DNA from: JBEVOS01 sp044226655
GTDB lineage: Bacteria > Pseudomonadota > Alphaproteobacteria > Caulobacterales > Aquidulcibacteraceae
Reading direction: 5' to 3'
Length of the DNA stretch: 64,000 nt
NCBI GenBank assembly: GCA_044226655.1
Contig: JBGAGO010000002.1
Location: forward strand, 310,001-374,000
The position numbers were made by a program, and so were the translations under genes. The notes below the pieces were generated by a model. It had not been told where the DNA came from. It saw nothing but the letters and a program-made list of their open reading frames with translations, and did not search any database. Below, one piece after another: positions 47,703 through 57,172 of this stretch; position 1 is the stretch's first letter; every line of letters begins with the position of its first letter.

Positions 47703-49600
47703 GACGGCCTCCGCGCGCGGCGCTGGCGGCGCCAGAAGAGATAGAGCCCCGCGCCCGCCACCAGCAGCGGCGCGAGCCACATGTTGACGAACACGACCAC
47801 GGCTTTCAGCCGATCGATATCGCCGCGCAGATCACGCGCCACGCCGCGCAATTGCCGGCGCACATCGGTGACGCGCTGCGTGAAGCGATCGACCTCGGTG
47901 CGTTCTTCCGGCGAGAGCTCGGCGCCCAATTCGCCGGAAAAATAGCCCGAGCCCTGGCCGCGCGCGCGCAATTGCTGGAGCCGCTGTTCGGTCTCCTGCA
48001 GATCGGCCTGCAATTCCTGCTGGCGCGATTCGATGCGGCGCTGCGCATCGGCGGCCAGCCGATCGACCAGCACCATGCGGCGCAAAGCCGGCGCCCGCGC
48101 GCGCAGGCTCACCAGAGCTTGCGAACCGCCCAGCACGTCGATCGCGTTGATCGCGAACGAGCCATTGTCCGCGAAGGTCGCGCCGCGCTGCGGATCGACA
48201 TAGAAATCGTCTTCCAGGAAATCGGCGTCGGAGACGAGCACGATTTCGGCGGCCTGGCGCGATTGGCGCAGCGCCTGCGCGCCTTCGGGAAGCGTCACGC
48301 CTTCGGGCGACCCGTTCGGGAATGCGCTCGGCAGCACGCCGGAAAGCCGCAGCGCCACGGTTTCAATGCGGCTCGCCGGCGCCCAGCTCTGCATGAGATC
48401 GAACGGCGAAGGCCGCATCAAAGCGGCTTCAGCGGGAATGCGCATGGTCGCCGCGGTGGTGCGCGCGAGCGGCGTGATCGTGAGCCCTTGCCGCTCGCTC
48501 CAGGTCAGCGCGCCGGCCATGCCGAAATTCAATCCCCGGGTCAGCGGAGCGGTGATAAGATCGTCCTTCGCCAAGCGATCGGGATCGACGCGGAAGAACA
48601 GAGGCTGCGGCGCCTGCACTTGGCGGCCATCGGGCGTTTGGGTCTGCACCGGCAAAGCCGCATCGCCGTCGAGCACGACCTCCGGCGTCATCGCCAAACC
48701 CCACGCAGTCAAGAGCGCGGGCAAGCTCGAAGACGTCGGCGCAGCGCCCTGCGGCGCGAACGGATTGCTCGGATCGGCGCCCGATTGCGCCGCGGCCATC
48801 GAGGCAGGGTCGAGCGCGATGAAGGCGCGCCCGCGCTGCATGATGAATTGGTCGATCGCAAAGGTCTGCGCCGGCGTCAGGGGGCCAGGATGGATGATGA
48901 TGAGTTCGGTCGCATCCGCCGGGATCGCCGCGAAATCCGGCGCCAGCTTTTCGACGTGCATGAAGCGGCCGAGTTCGCTCGCGAACGCCGAGGGCCGTTG
49001 GCCGAATTGCGCGCTGACCTGCGCCATCGCCGGATCGAGCGGCAGCGAGGTGATCAGCGCGGCCTTCGGCGGATCGGGATGTTCGAGTTCGTAAACGAGA
49101 CGCGTCACCTCATATTCGAGGAACGGCTCGCGCGTGACGTCGAAATAGGAAATCGCGCGCTTGTCATCGATCGCATTGGCGCCGGAGAGGCCGAAATAGA
49201 TCGGATCGTCGCCTTCGCGCAGCGTGACCGGCTGGAGCCCGGCCTGCGCGGCTTCGTCTTCTTCATCGGTGAAGGGCTTGGGATTGACCTCGATGAGGCG
49301 AATGCGCCCACGCGAAGCGGCCTGATAGCTCTGCAGCATTTCACGCACGCGCGCAGCATAGGCCTGCAGATCGGGCGAAGCGGCCGCCGCGTCGCGCGAA
49401 TAGAAGAAGGTGAGCGTGATCGGTTCGGAAAGCTCGCGCGGCGACAGCACTTCGCGCGTGCCCGGCGAGATCGAATAGAGATGGTTCGCCGTCAGATCGA
49501 GCCGCGCGGCGCGGAACCAGGAGTTCGCGATCAGATTGCCCGCCACGAACAGCACGAAAAAGGCGAGCCCAGCGAGAATGGCGTAACGGCGTGCGCTCAT
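47699..49600 (-). CDS. GldG-like ABC-type auxiliary component
   Basis: 633 residues from MSARRYAILAGLAF. A membrane helix at each end (AGLAFFVLFVAGNLIA and VVFVNMWLAPLLVAGAGLYL) with a large extracytoplasmic region: LDLTANHLYSISPGTREVL and EPITLTFFYSRDAAA are typical of the GldG/DUF7088 family, and a coiled-coil-rich segment (QQELQADLQETEQRLQQLRA) follows. It pairs with the GldF and GldA homologues in an exporter of unknown substrate. Confidence 0.88.
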   Translation of the reverse strand: MSARRYAILAGLAFFVLFVAGNLIANSWFRAARLDLTANHLYSISPGTREVLSPRELSEPITLTFFYSRDAAAASPDLQAYAARVREMLQSYQAASRGRIRLIEVNPKPFTDEEDEAAQAGLQPVTLREGDDPIYFGLSGANAIDDKRAISYFDVTREPFLEYEVTRLVYELEHPDPPKAALITSLPLDPAMAQVSAQFGQRPSAFASELGRFMHVEKLAPDFAAIPADATELIIIHPGPLTPAQTFAIDQFIMQRGRAFIALDPASMAAAQSGADPSNPFAPQGAAPTSSSLPALLTAWGLAMTPEVVLDGDAALPVQTQTPDGRQVQAPQPLFFRVDPDRLAKDDLITAPLTRGLNFGMAGALTWSERQGLTITPLARTTAATMRIPAEAALMRPSPFDLMQSWAPASRIETVALRLSGVLPSAFPNGSPEGVTLPEGAQALRQSRQAAEIVLVSDADFLEDDFYVDPQRGATFADNGSFAINAIDVLGGSQALVSLRARAPALRRMVLVDRLAADAQRRIESRQQELQADLQETEQRLQQLRARGQGSGYFSGELGAELSPEERTEVDRFTQRVTDVRRQLRGVARDLRGDIDRLKAVVVFVNMWLAPLLVAGAGLYLFWRRQRRARRPS

Positions 49601-49601
49601 C

Positions 49602-50369
49602 TCAACCGCCCCGCCGCGCATCGACCGCGAGCGCCGTCCAGCCGAGGCAGAGCGCGATCAGGGAGCCGAAATAGATGATGGAGCGCAGCTCGACCACGCC
49701 GCGCTGGGCCGCATCGAAATGATGCAGGATCGAGAACCGCGCGATCGCTTCGGCCACGTCGCCGCCGACCACGCCGGAAAAGAAATCCGCCACGATCGGC
49801 AGGCCAAGCGCCGTGACCACGAAGGAAACCAGCACCGCCAGCACGAAAGCGATCACCTGCTGCGCCGTCAGCGCCGACATCGCCGAGCCGATCGCGATAT
49901 AGGCGCCCGCCATCAGGAACGAGCCGAGATAGGCCGTCGCGATCGCGGCATTGTCCGGCTGGCCCAGAATGTTGATCGTGATCCAGAGCGGAAAGGTAAG
50001 CGCGAGCGCGGCCGCCGCGATGGTCCAGGCCGCAAGGAATTTCGCGAGCACGAGCGCCCAGGTCGGCGCCGGCAAGGTCATCAGCAATTCGATCGCGCCC
50101 GAACGCGCCTCTTCCGACCAGAGCCGCATCGCGATGGCCGGCAGGAACACCATGAAGATCCACGGATGAAACGCGAAGAACGGCGACAAATCCGCCTGCC
50201 CGCTCTCGAACAGGCCGCCGACTTGAAAGGTGAAGAGCCCAATCGCGAACAGGAACACCGCCACGAACACGTAGGCCGTCGGCGTCGTCAGATAGGACAG
50301 CACTTCGCGCCGATAGATCGCGCGCAGGCTCTTCATCCCCGGCGTCTGCAGAAAAGCCAGCGCCGTCAT
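49602..50369 (-). CDS. ABC transporter permease (GldF-like)
   Basis: 255 residues starting MTALAFLQTPGMKSLRAIYR, with six membrane helices. The YLTTPTAYVFVAVFLFAIGLF and EEARSGAIELLMTLP segments are typical of the ABC-2/GldF permease. It starts inside the stop of the ATPase gene (ATGA) and is followed 1 base later by the GldG gene. Substrate unknown. Confidence 0.92.
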   Translation of the reverse strand: MTALAFLQTPGMKSLRAIYRREVLSYLTTPTAYVFVAVFLFAIGLFTFQVGGLFESGQADLSPFFAFHPWIFMVFLPAIAMRLWSEEARSGAIELLMTLPAPTWALVLAKFLAAWTIAAAALALTFPLWITINILGQPDNAAIATAYLGSFLMAGAYIAIGSAMSALTAQQVIAFVLAVLVSFVVTALGLPIVADFFSGVVGGDVAEAIARFSILHHFDAAQRGVVELRSIIYFGSLIALCLGWTALAVDARRGG

Positions 50370-51088
50370 GCCGGCTCCTCCGCCTTGGTGAGCTTGGTGA
50401 ACGCCGCTTCGAGCCCGCCATGATCTTCCGCCAGCTTCGCCGGCGTCGCATCGGCGACGATCTTGCCCGCATTGATCACGATGGCGCGCGTGCACACCGC
50501 CTCGACCTCTTCGAGCGAATGCGTGGAGAGAATGAGCCCGCGCTCCTCGCCCAGCCGTTTGATCAGATCGCGCACGGCGCTGCGCTGATTGGGATCGAGC
50601 CCGTCGGTCGGTTCATCGAGAATGAGCAGCATCGGATCGTGCAGCAGCGCGGCGGCCAGGCCCACGCGGCGGCGATAGCCTTTGGAAAGAGTCTCGATGG
50701 GCTGATCGATGGTGTCGCCCAGGCGCGCATCCTGCGCGGCGCGGCGCACCGCGTTGCGCGCGCTTTCCTTCTTCATGCCGCGCGCTTCGGCCACGAAGCG
50801 CAGGAACGTCCAGGGCGTCATCTCGCCATAGAGCGGATTTCCCTCCGGCAGATAGCCCACGCGCTCCTGCGCGCGGCGGCGATCGTTCGAGACATCGATG
50901 TTGAAGACTTTGGCGGTTCCTGCGTCCGGATCGAGATAACCGGCGATCATGCGCATGGTCGTGGTCTTGCCCGCGCCGTTCGGCCCGAGGAAGCCCACGA
51001 TCTCGCCGACATCGAGATCGAAACTCACGCCATCGACTGCGGCGCGTCCGGCGAAGCTTTTCCGCAAGCCGTCGACCTGCAGCAACAT
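50366..51088 (-). CDS. ABC transporter ATP-binding protein (GldA-like)
   Basis: 240 residues. Walker A is GFLGPNGAGKTTTMRMIAGY, the signature is LSKGYRRRVGLAAALLHDP, and Walker B reads LLILDEPTDGLDPNQR. It is the ATPase of the four-gene exporter with the GldF, GldG and DUF4340 partners. In gliding Bacteroidetes GldA/F/G serve motility; here a general multidrug, lipid or toxin export role is equally possible. Confidence 0.93.
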   Translation of the reverse strand: MLLQVDGLRKSFAGRAAVDGVSFDLDVGEIVGFLGPNGAGKTTTMRMIAGYLDPDAGTAKVFNIDVSNDRRRAQERVGYLPEGNPLYGEMTPWTFLRFVAEARGMKKESARNAVRRAAQDARLGDTIDQPIETLSKGYRRRVGLAAALLHDPMLLILDEPTDGLDPNQRSAVRDLIKRLGEERGLILSTHSLEEVEAVCTRAIVINAGKIVADATPAKLAEDHGGLEAAFTKLTKAEEPA

Positions 51089-51190
51089 CGTGCGAATCCC
51101 TCGCCCTGCCGACAGGGCGCGCGCTCTTTAGGGCGCCGGTTTGCGAAAGGCCAGCGCGGGCCCCGCGACATCGGGGCCTTCGCAAGCGCA

Positions 51191-51928
51191 TCAAATCCGC
51201 AGGCGCATGCCGCCATCGACGGAAAGGCCCTGCCCGGTCACGAAGCTCGCATCGTCGGACGCGAGGAAGAGCGCGGCGCCCGCCAGATCCTCCGGCGCGC
51301 CGAGCCGCTTCAGCACCGATTTCTTGGCCCAGATTTCGGCCACGTCCGGCCGCGCATCCCAGAGCGCGGCGGTCATGCCGGTGCGGATGGCGCCGGGCAG
51401 CAGATAATTGGCGGTGATCCGATCGCGGCCGAGTTCGAGCGCCAGGGTGCGCGTGAGGCCCGCCACGCCGGCCTTGGAGGCGCAATAGGCGCCGAGGCCG
51501 TAATCGGTTCCTTCGGCCATCACGGAGGCGGTGTTGATGATGCGTCCCGCGCCGGATTTCTTGAGCTCGGGGATCGCCGCGCGCGTCAGGCGGAAGACGG
51601 CGCGGAGATTGATCCCCACGACGTAATCCCATTCCTCGTCGCTCATCTCCGCGACCGGGCGGGCGGCGCCCACGCCGGCATTGTTGAACAGGATGTCGAG
51701 CCCGCCGAAGGCCGCGAGGGCGGCGGCCATGATCGCCGATGGCGCGCCCTCGGCCGCCACATCGGCTTCGAAGGGATGAACGCCAGGGCGCGTCTCGGGC
51801 GGTTTGCCCGGCCGGTCCACGGCCAGGACAAGGGCGCCCTCCGCCGCGAACAGGGCGGCCGAAGCCGCGCCTATTCCCGACGCCGCTCCGGTGACGATCG
51901 CGCGCTTGCCCGCCAGCCGTCCGGCCAT
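51191..51928 (-). CDS. Short-chain dehydrogenase/reductase (SDR)
   Basis: 245 residues from an ATG 4 bases after GGAGGAG. It has the NAD(P) motif TGAASGIGAASAALF, NNAG, the catalytic YCASK (Tyr and Lys four residues apart) and a C-terminal SVDGGMRLRI. It reduces or oxidises an alcohol or ketone; the substrate is unknown. It is divergent from the DUF2794 gene. Confidence 0.92.
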   Translation of the reverse strand: MAGRLAGKRAIVTGAASGIGAASAALFAAEGALVLAVDRPGKPPETRPGVHPFEADVAAEGAPSAIMAAALAAFGGLDILFNNAGVGAARPVAEMSDEEWDYVVGINLRAVFRLTRAAIPELKKSGAGRIINTASVMAEGTDYGLGAYCASKAGVAGLTRTLALELGRDRITANYLLPGAIRTGMTAALWDARPDVAEIWAKKSVLKRLGAPEDLAGAALFLASDDASFVTGQGLSVDGGMRLRI

Positions 51929-52344
51929 GGCCTCCTCCATTGTTTGCGGTTCTGGACGGAGTCAGGATGGCTGATCGGCGGCGCGTCGGGAACGGCGCAT
52001 TTGGGAGCCGGAACGATCCCCGCTGGGGAAAGCCGGGACCCAAACAGCACTTGGCCCGCGTTGTTCACGCGGGCCAAGCTGATGAGAGGGAGAGATCGGG
52101 TGCGATCGGCTGTAGCACGGACACGGGGGGCTGGGGGGGCTGATGGATACCGGGCCCGACTGATCTCCAGCCGATCGCTGAAAAGGACTTTCCCCCGAGC
52201 GCATGGCGCAATCAAGGCGGATGCGGCCTTCCTGCAACAACAATCGGTAATGTAAGCTCGCCCAGAAAGCGAAAGTTGTCCCCAGATTTCCCTCCAGGTT
52301 TCATTCGCGAATGACCTGGGTGCATTGAAAACAAAGGATCGCAG
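51929..52344. other. Intergenic region between the SDR and DUF2794 genes
   Basis: 416 bases of divergent promoter region without an open frame of note. It has a 10-bp inverted repeat at 52051-52077 and G-rich tracts near 52120-52140. No RNA gene is recognised. Confidence 0.55.
52051..52077. repeat. Perfect 10-bp inverted repeat in a divergent promoter
   Basis: TTGGCCCGCG and CGCGGGCCAA flank a 7-base loop (TTGTTCA). It has no T-run on either side, so it is more likely an operator or mRNA hairpin than a terminator. Confidence 0.5.
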
Positions 52345-52674
52345 ATGTTGGAGACGATCGAACCGCAGACTCGGAAGATCTTTTTCAACAGGCAAGAGCT
52401 TAATTTATTGTTGGGGATATACGGGCGAATGGTCGCCGCCGGCCTATGGCGCGACTACGCCATGGACGCCCTGCCCGACCGCGCCGTGTTCTCGATTTTC
52501 CGGCGCACGTCAGAGTCGCCGCTCTACCAGATCGAGAAGCGTCCAGAGCTGGCCAGGCGCCAGGGCGCGTTCGCCGTCTCCACGCCTACAGGCTTGATTT
52601 TACGGCGCGGACACGAGCTCGCGGCCGTGCTGCGGATCTTCGATCAGAAGCTCATCCGGCTGGTCGCCGAGTGA
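52345..52674 (+). CDS. DUF2794 family protein
   Basis: 109 residues. The family pattern is clear: TRKIFFNRQELNLLLGIYGR, MVAAGLWRDYAMDALPDRAV and FRRTSESPLYQIEKRPELAR, then TGLILRRGHELAAVLRIF. It is a small cytoplasmic protein largely restricted to Alphaproteobacteria, of unknown function. It stands alone and is followed by a hairpin terminator. Confidence 0.9.
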   Translation: MLETIEPQTRKIFFNRQELNLLLGIYGRMVAAGLWRDYAMDALPDRAVFSIFRRTSESPLYQIEKRPELARRQGAFAVSTPTGLILRRGHELAAVLRIFDQKLIRLVAE

Positions 52675-52715
52675 CGAAACAGCGTTCGGCGGCGGCGGAT
52701 TCGGCTGGAATCGAA

Positions 52716-52739
52716 AGCGCCCGGCTTCCGCCGGGCGCT
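52716..52739. terminator. Hairpin terminator between convergent genes
   Basis: AGCGCCCGG pairs exactly with CCGGGCGCT around a CTTCCG loop. On the minus strand TTTC follows the stem. It serves the convergent ends of the DUF2794 (plus) and Bax-inhibitor (minus) genes. Confidence 0.6.
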
Positions 52740-52775
52740 CCGAATCAGCTGCGCATGTGATTCGCAGCTTTCAGT

Positions 52776-53543
52776 TTAGTTTCGGCTGCTCATCAACCGC
52801 ATGATGAATTGGAACAGGTTGATGAAGTTCAGGTACAGGTTGAGCGCGCCATAGGTGGTCGCCACCGACATGCTCCGCGCATCGCCGCCGAGCTCGTAAT
52901 ACATGTATTTCAGGCGCTGCGTGTCATAGGCCGTGAGGCCCGCGAAGATCAGCACGCCGAAGATCGAGATGATCAGATCGAGCCCGCGGATCGGCGCGCC
53001 CGTGAACGCTGCGAAGCCAAAATTGACCAGGCTGGCGATGATGATGCCGAACAGGCCCATCATCAGGAACGAGCCGAAGCCCGTCAGGTCCCGCTTGGTG
53101 GTGTAGCCCCACAGCGAGAGCGCGCCGAAGGTGAGCGAGGTCACCAGGAACGCCTTCACGATCGTCAGCATGCCCGCTTCGACCGAGCCGCCCATCTGGC
53201 CCAACGTGGCGCGCAGGAACCAATAGCCGATGCTGACGCCAATCAGCGAAACCACCGACCAATAGATCAGATTGGCGCCGAGCGGCGACGGGTTGCGCAT
53301 GGCGAAGCTGGAGATCAGCAGGATCGCCAGCGGGCCGAACATCACGACGAAGATGAACGGCGTGCCGAAAACGAATTGCGTGACGGGCGCGACGGTGCCC
53401 GCCACATAGGCCAGGACGGCCGAGAGCAGGAGCCCAAGGCCCATCTTGTTGAACACGCCCAGCATGAAAGCGCGCAGGCCGGCGTCGACCGCCATGTCCG
53501 CACGGGCGGGCGCTGTCCGTGCCCCGCCGAAAAAGTCGCTCAT
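52776..53543 (-). CDS. Bax inhibitor-1/YccA family membrane protein
   Basis: 255 residues from an ATG preceded by GGAGG. Seven hydrophobic helices, with the family's first-helix (RAFMLGVFNKMGLGLLLSAV) and C-terminal features (FAGLTAYDTQRLKYMYYEL, LYLNFINLFQFIMRLM). Bacterial relatives include YccA and YbhL, of which YccA modulates FtsH-mediated proteolysis in E. coli. It could be a calcium or proton-leak channel or a protease modulator; the role here is not known. Confidence 0.93.
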   Translation of the reverse strand: MSDFFGGARTAPARADMAVDAGLRAFMLGVFNKMGLGLLLSAVLAYVAGTVAPVTQFVFGTPFIFVVMFGPLAILLISSFAMRNPSPLGANLIYWSVVSLIGVSIGYWFLRATLGQMGGSVEAGMLTIVKAFLVTSLTFGALSLWGYTTKRDLTGFGSFLMMGLFGIIIASLVNFGFAAFTGAPIRGLDLIISIFGVLIFAGLTAYDTQRLKYMYYELGGDARSMSVATTYGALNLYLNFINLFQFIMRLMSSRN

Positions 53544-53732
53544 GCCTACCTCCAAGCGCGTCGGGAAAAACCCGACGCTTCGCGTCGTAATATGGCGTTC
53601 GCGGCGCCTGTGAGCAAGGCGATCACCCTGCTGTGACGCCTTGTGCTTGGTCACGACCAGGTGTAGCGCCGGTAACCTAACGCCGGGGAGCCGCCGGCCT
53701 TGCGTGGCGAACGCGGCGAGAGGGTAACGGGG

Positions 53733-55919
53733 TTGGCTGACGAAAACGATCGTCCGGAAGGCGAGCCGCCTTCCAACGGCGTCGAGCCCGGCCCTTCGCC
53801 GCGCCCAGAGCCAGAAGCGGCCCCGGCGCCGGCCGAAGATTACCCGCGCAGCGAGCCCGATGAACTGACGCAAATGCGCGCCCGCCTGGTCGGGCTTATT
53901 CAATCGGGCGCCACCCGCGCGCGTCATTTCGGCGAAGGCGCCTGGACCCGGATTCGCCAGATCAAGCGGCCGCGCAGCTTGCGCGAATACGCCGTCTGGG
54001 CCGGCTGGGGCTTTGGCGGCGTGACCGCGCTGCTGGCGGCGATGTTCGTCTTCCTGACCTGGGGCATGCCCTCCCCCGACGCGGTCTGGACGGCCGACAA
54101 TGCGCCCTCGATCACGTTCTATGACCGCAACGGCACCGTGATCCTGCGCGAAGGCGCGCAGAACGCCCCGCCCGTCGATCTCGACACCCTGCCCGCCTTC
54201 GTGCCGCAGGCGTTCATCGCGATCGAGGACCGCCGCTTCTATCAGCATTTCGGCATCGACGTCGGCGGCACGCTGCGCGCGATGATCGAGAACCTGCGCT
54301 CGGGCCATGTCGTGCAGGGCGGCTCGACGCTGACCCAGCAGCTCGCCAAGAACCTCTTCCTCAACAATGAGCGGACCTTCCGGCGCAAATTCCAGGAAAT
54401 CGCGCTGGCGATCTGGCTCGAGAGCCGCTTCACCAAGAAGCAATTGCTCGCGCTCTATCTGAGCCGCGTCTATTTCGGCGCCGGCGCCTGGGGTATCGAA
54501 GCGGCGAGCGAACGCTATTTCGACCGGCCCGCGCGCGAACTCACCTTGCTGCAATCGGCGCTGCTCGCCGGTCTCGTCAAAGCGCCATCGCGGCTCAATC
54601 CTGCGCAGCAGGAGCGCGGCGCGCGGGCGCGCGCGCAAGTCGTGCTCGACGCGATGGTGGCCGAGGGCTTCATCAGCGCCGCCGAGCGCGAAGCGGCCCT
54701 CCAGGAAGATTTGCGCATCAGCCGCGAAAGCCCGGCCGGCAATCTCGGCTATTTCCGCGATTGGATCGATCCGCTGCTCAATCAGGTGATCGGCCAGGCG
54801 CGCGACGATTTCATCGTCGAGACCACGCTCGACGTGCAGGCCCAGCGCGCCGGCGAAGCCGCGATCGAAACCGCGCTCGCGCGCGACGGCGAAGCCCGCC
54901 GCGTCAGCGAAGCGGCGCTGGTCTCGATGGACGACAATGGCGGCGTGCGCGCCATGATCGGCGGGCGCGCCTATGGCCTCGGCGAAGGCCAGAGCGAATT
55001 CAACCGCGTCACCCAATCGCGCCGCCAGCCCGGCTCATCGTTCAAATTCTTCATCTACCTTGCAGCGATGGAAGCGGGCCTGACGCCGTGGACCGTGCGT
55101 GTCGATGCGCCGGTGACGATCGGCGATTGGTCGCCCGGCAATTACAATGACCGCTTCTACGGGCCGGTCGATCTCGCGCGCGCGTTCGCGATGTCGCTCA
55201 ACATGGTGGCGATCATCGTCGCCAATGAAGTGGGCCATGACCGCGTGATCGAAGTCGCGCGCCGGCTGGGCGTGACCTCGCCGCTGCACAATTACCGCTC
55301 GCTCGCGCTCGGCGCGCAGGAGCTGACCTTGCTCGAAATCACGCAGGCCTATGGCGTGATGGCCTCGGGCGGCTATCGCATCGAAGCGCACGGCATTACG
55401 CGCGTGCGCCGCTCGAACGGCGAAGTGGTCTGGTCGTGGCGTCCGCGCAATCGTGCGCGCGTGATCGATGATCTGCATCGACGCTACATGAACTACATGA
55501 TGAACCGCGTGGTGGAGAGCGGCACGGGCACGTCCGCGCGCATCACCGGCCGTCAGCTCGGCGCCAAGACCGGCACGGCGAACGATTATCGCGACGCGTG
55601 GTTCATCGGCTTTGCGCCCGGCATCGTCTCGGGCGTGTGGGTCGGCAATGACGATCACCGCATCGCCATGGCGCGCATGACGGGCGGACAAATGCCCGCG
55701 CAGATCTGGCGCGATTTCATGGTCGTGGCGCTGCAATCGGTGCCGGTGCGATCGCTCGACATGCCGCGGCCGGAAGATTTCGCGACCGGCCCCGCCGCGC
55801 CCGCCGAAGGCGACAAGCCCATCATCGTCGGCGCGCCCATCGGCGCCAGCGCCGCGGCGGAAAATCCGCCCGCCGATCCCAACGTCGATCGTTCGCTGGA
55901 TTTCGGTCCCGAAGGCTAG
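53733..55919 (+). CDS. Class A penicillin-binding protein (PBP1A-like)
   Basis: 728 residues from a TTG with GAGAGG 8 bases upstream; longer starts at 53700 are possible. It is a bifunctional peptidoglycan synthase. A Pro-rich cytoplasmic tail (1-85) and one membrane helix (about 88-110) precede the transglycosylase domain with EDRRFYQHFGID (Glu165) and QGGSTLTQQLAKN, and the transpeptidase domain with SSFK (Ser435), SLNMV and KTGTAN. The C-terminus is Pro/Ala-rich. It acts at the inner membrane in cell-wall synthesis. Confidence 0.93.
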   Translation: MADENDRPEGEPPSNGVEPGPSPRPEPEAAPAPAEDYPRSEPDELTQMRARLVGLIQSGATRARHFGEGAWTRIRQIKRPRSLREYAVWAGWGFGGVTALLAAMFVFLTWGMPSPDAVWTADNAPSITFYDRNGTVILREGAQNAPPVDLDTLPAFVPQAFIAIEDRRFYQHFGIDVGGTLRAMIENLRSGHVVQGGSTLTQQLAKNLFLNNERTFRRKFQEIALAIWLESRFTKKQLLALYLSRVYFGAGAWGIEAASERYFDRPARELTLLQSALLAGLVKAPSRLNPAQQERGARARAQVVLDAMVAEGFISAAEREAALQEDLRISRESPAGNLGYFRDWIDPLLNQVIGQARDDFIVETTLDVQAQRAGEAAIETALARDGEARRVSEAALVSMDDNGGVRAMIGGRAYGLGEGQSEFNRVTQSRRQPGSSFKFFIYLAAMEAGLTPWTVRVDAPVTIGDWSPGNYNDRFYGPVDLARAFAMSLNMVAIIVANEVGHDRVIEVARRLGVTSPLHNYRSLALGAQELTLLEITQAYGVMASGGYRIEAHGITRVRRSNGEVVWSWRPRNRARVIDDLHRRYMNYMMNRVVESGTGTSARITGRQLGAKTGTANDYRDAWFIGFAPGIVSGVWVGNDDHRIAMARMTGGQMPAQIWRDFMVVALQSVPVRSLDMPRPEDFATGPAAPAEGDKPIIVGAPIGASAAAENPPADPNVDRSLDFGPEG

Positions 55920-55929
55920 ACGCTTTGAG

Positions 55930-55953
55930 AGAGCATCATGCGGATGATGCTCT
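55930..55953. terminator. Perfect hairpin between convergent genes
   Basis: AGAGCATCAT pairs exactly with ATGATGCTCT around a GCGG loop, and overlaps the stop region of the YgjP-type gene. No U-run follows, so terminator function is uncertain. It could also be a small dispersed palindrome. Confidence 0.4.
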
Positions 55954-56707
55954 AGGCGCCGCCGATGGCGTGCAGCATCGCGCCGTGGCGATGCAGCCAG
56001 GCGCGGCCCATTTCGTGCGACGGACAAAGCTTTTCGACCAGCGCCCAGAACCGCGCCGAATGGTTCATCTGTTTCAGATGCGCGACCTCATGCGCGGCCA
56101 GATAATCGAGCACGAAGGGCGGCGCCATCACGATGCGCCAGGAAAACGCGAGCGCACCGTCCGTCGAGCATGAGCCCCAGCGCGAGCGCGTTTCCTTCAC
56201 CTGTATCTTCGCCGGCTTCGCGCCAAGCGCAGCCGCGTGCACGGCGACGCGCGCGCTCAAATCCTTCAGCGCTTCCGCCTTCAGGAAACGGATGACGCGC
56301 GCTTCGAAGAAATCGAGATCTGGCGCGGGCACGATGAGGCGCGGCGGCGCGCCTTCAGCGCCCGCTTCGATGCGCGCGGCCCCCCGCCCCTTCTCGAACG
56401 CCAATTCATGCATCACGCCGCGCAGCGGCGCCTGGGCGAATGGCGCGAGCGCGGCGCGCTCGGGCAGCGCGGCCAATTCCTTCGCGATCCAGCCGGCCCT
56501 CGCAGCGGCGAATTCTTCGGCCCGCTTCAATTGGCGTTTGGAGGGCGCAGTGGCGATGGCGATGCGGCGCGTCGCGTCGATCCGCACCGAGATGCGCCGC
56601 GCCCGCGGATTGACCGCGAGCGTCAGCGGGACGCGGCGGCCATCGATCAGCTCGATTTCCGTCACCGTCACATCCGGCTTCGTAGAATCGTCCCGCATAA
56701 AATCCAT
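55952..56707 (-). CDS. YgjP-type (WLM/DUF45) metallopeptidase
   Basis: 251 residues. The C-terminal zinc site is AAHEVAHLKQMNHSARFW, a HExxH with a downstream His, following SRWGSCSTDGALAFSWRIV, the family signature. The N-terminal part binds substrate. It is a cytosolic zinc protease of the SprT/YgjP clan with an unknown target. It is divergent from a GFA-family gene and converges on the PBP gene. Confidence 0.9.
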   Translation of the reverse strand: MDFMRDDSTKPDVTVTEIELIDGRRVPLTLAVNPRARRISVRIDATRRIAIATAPSKRQLKRAEEFAAARAGWIAKELAALPERAALAPFAQAPLRGVMHELAFEKGRGAARIEAGAEGAPPRLIVPAPDLDFFEARVIRFLKAEALKDLSARVAVHAAALGAKPAKIQVKETRSRWGSCSTDGALAFSWRIVMAPPFVLDYLAAHEVAHLKQMNHSARFWALVEKLCPSHEMGRAWLHRHGAMLHAIGGA

Positions 56708-56776
56708 TGTCTCACAGCCCCGCCCCTCTCGCATCCCGCGGCGCAGCGCTTATCCTGGCGCCGAAAGGAAATGCTC

Positions 56777-57172
56777 ATGGCCCGCTATGCCGGCGCCTGC
56801 CATTGCGGCGCTGTTCAATTCGAGATCGAGGCGGATTTCACCGAGCTGACGGTGTGCGATTGCTCGCTCTGCCGCAAGAAGAACGCCGTCATGGGCGCGG
56901 TGCATGAGAGCCGCTTCCGCCTCATCAGCGGGGAAGACGCGCTCGGCCTCTATCAATGGAACACGCGCGTGGCGCGCCATCATTTCTGCACGCGCTGCGG
57001 CATCTACACGTTTCACAAGAAGCGCTCGGCGCCCGATCAGTATGGCGTCAACGTGTTCTGCCTGGAAGGCTTCGATCCGGCCTCGGTTCCGATCCGGCGC
57101 GCAGACGGCAAGACCATGACGCTCATTGTCGAAGACCGCCGCCCCGATTGGAGCGGCCCGCCGCTCGATTAG
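56777..57172 (+). CDS. GFA-family (CENP-V-fold) zinc protein
   Basis: 131 residues starting MARYAGACHCGAVQFE after AAGGAA. The zinc-binding cysteines are in ACHCGAV, CDCSLCRKKNAVMGAV and FCTRCGIYTFHKKR, as in glutathione-dependent formaldehyde-activating (Gfa)-type proteins. Most members have no proven activity; a small zinc enzyme or formaldehyde/glutathione adduct handler is possible. Its stop overlaps phaZ (convergent) by 4 bases. Confidence 0.9.
   Translation: MARYAGACHCGAVQFEIEADFTELTVCDCSLCRKKNAVMGAVHESRFRLISGEDALGLYQWNTRVARHHFCTRCGIYTFHKKRSAPDQYGVNVFCLEGFDPASVPIRRADGKTMTLIVEDRRPDWSGPPLD

Noticed and set aside
50420..52255. Long plus-strand open frame opposite the ABC ATPase and SDR genes
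   Set aside because: Opposite strand has intact Walker and SDR motifs, and this frame has no family match.
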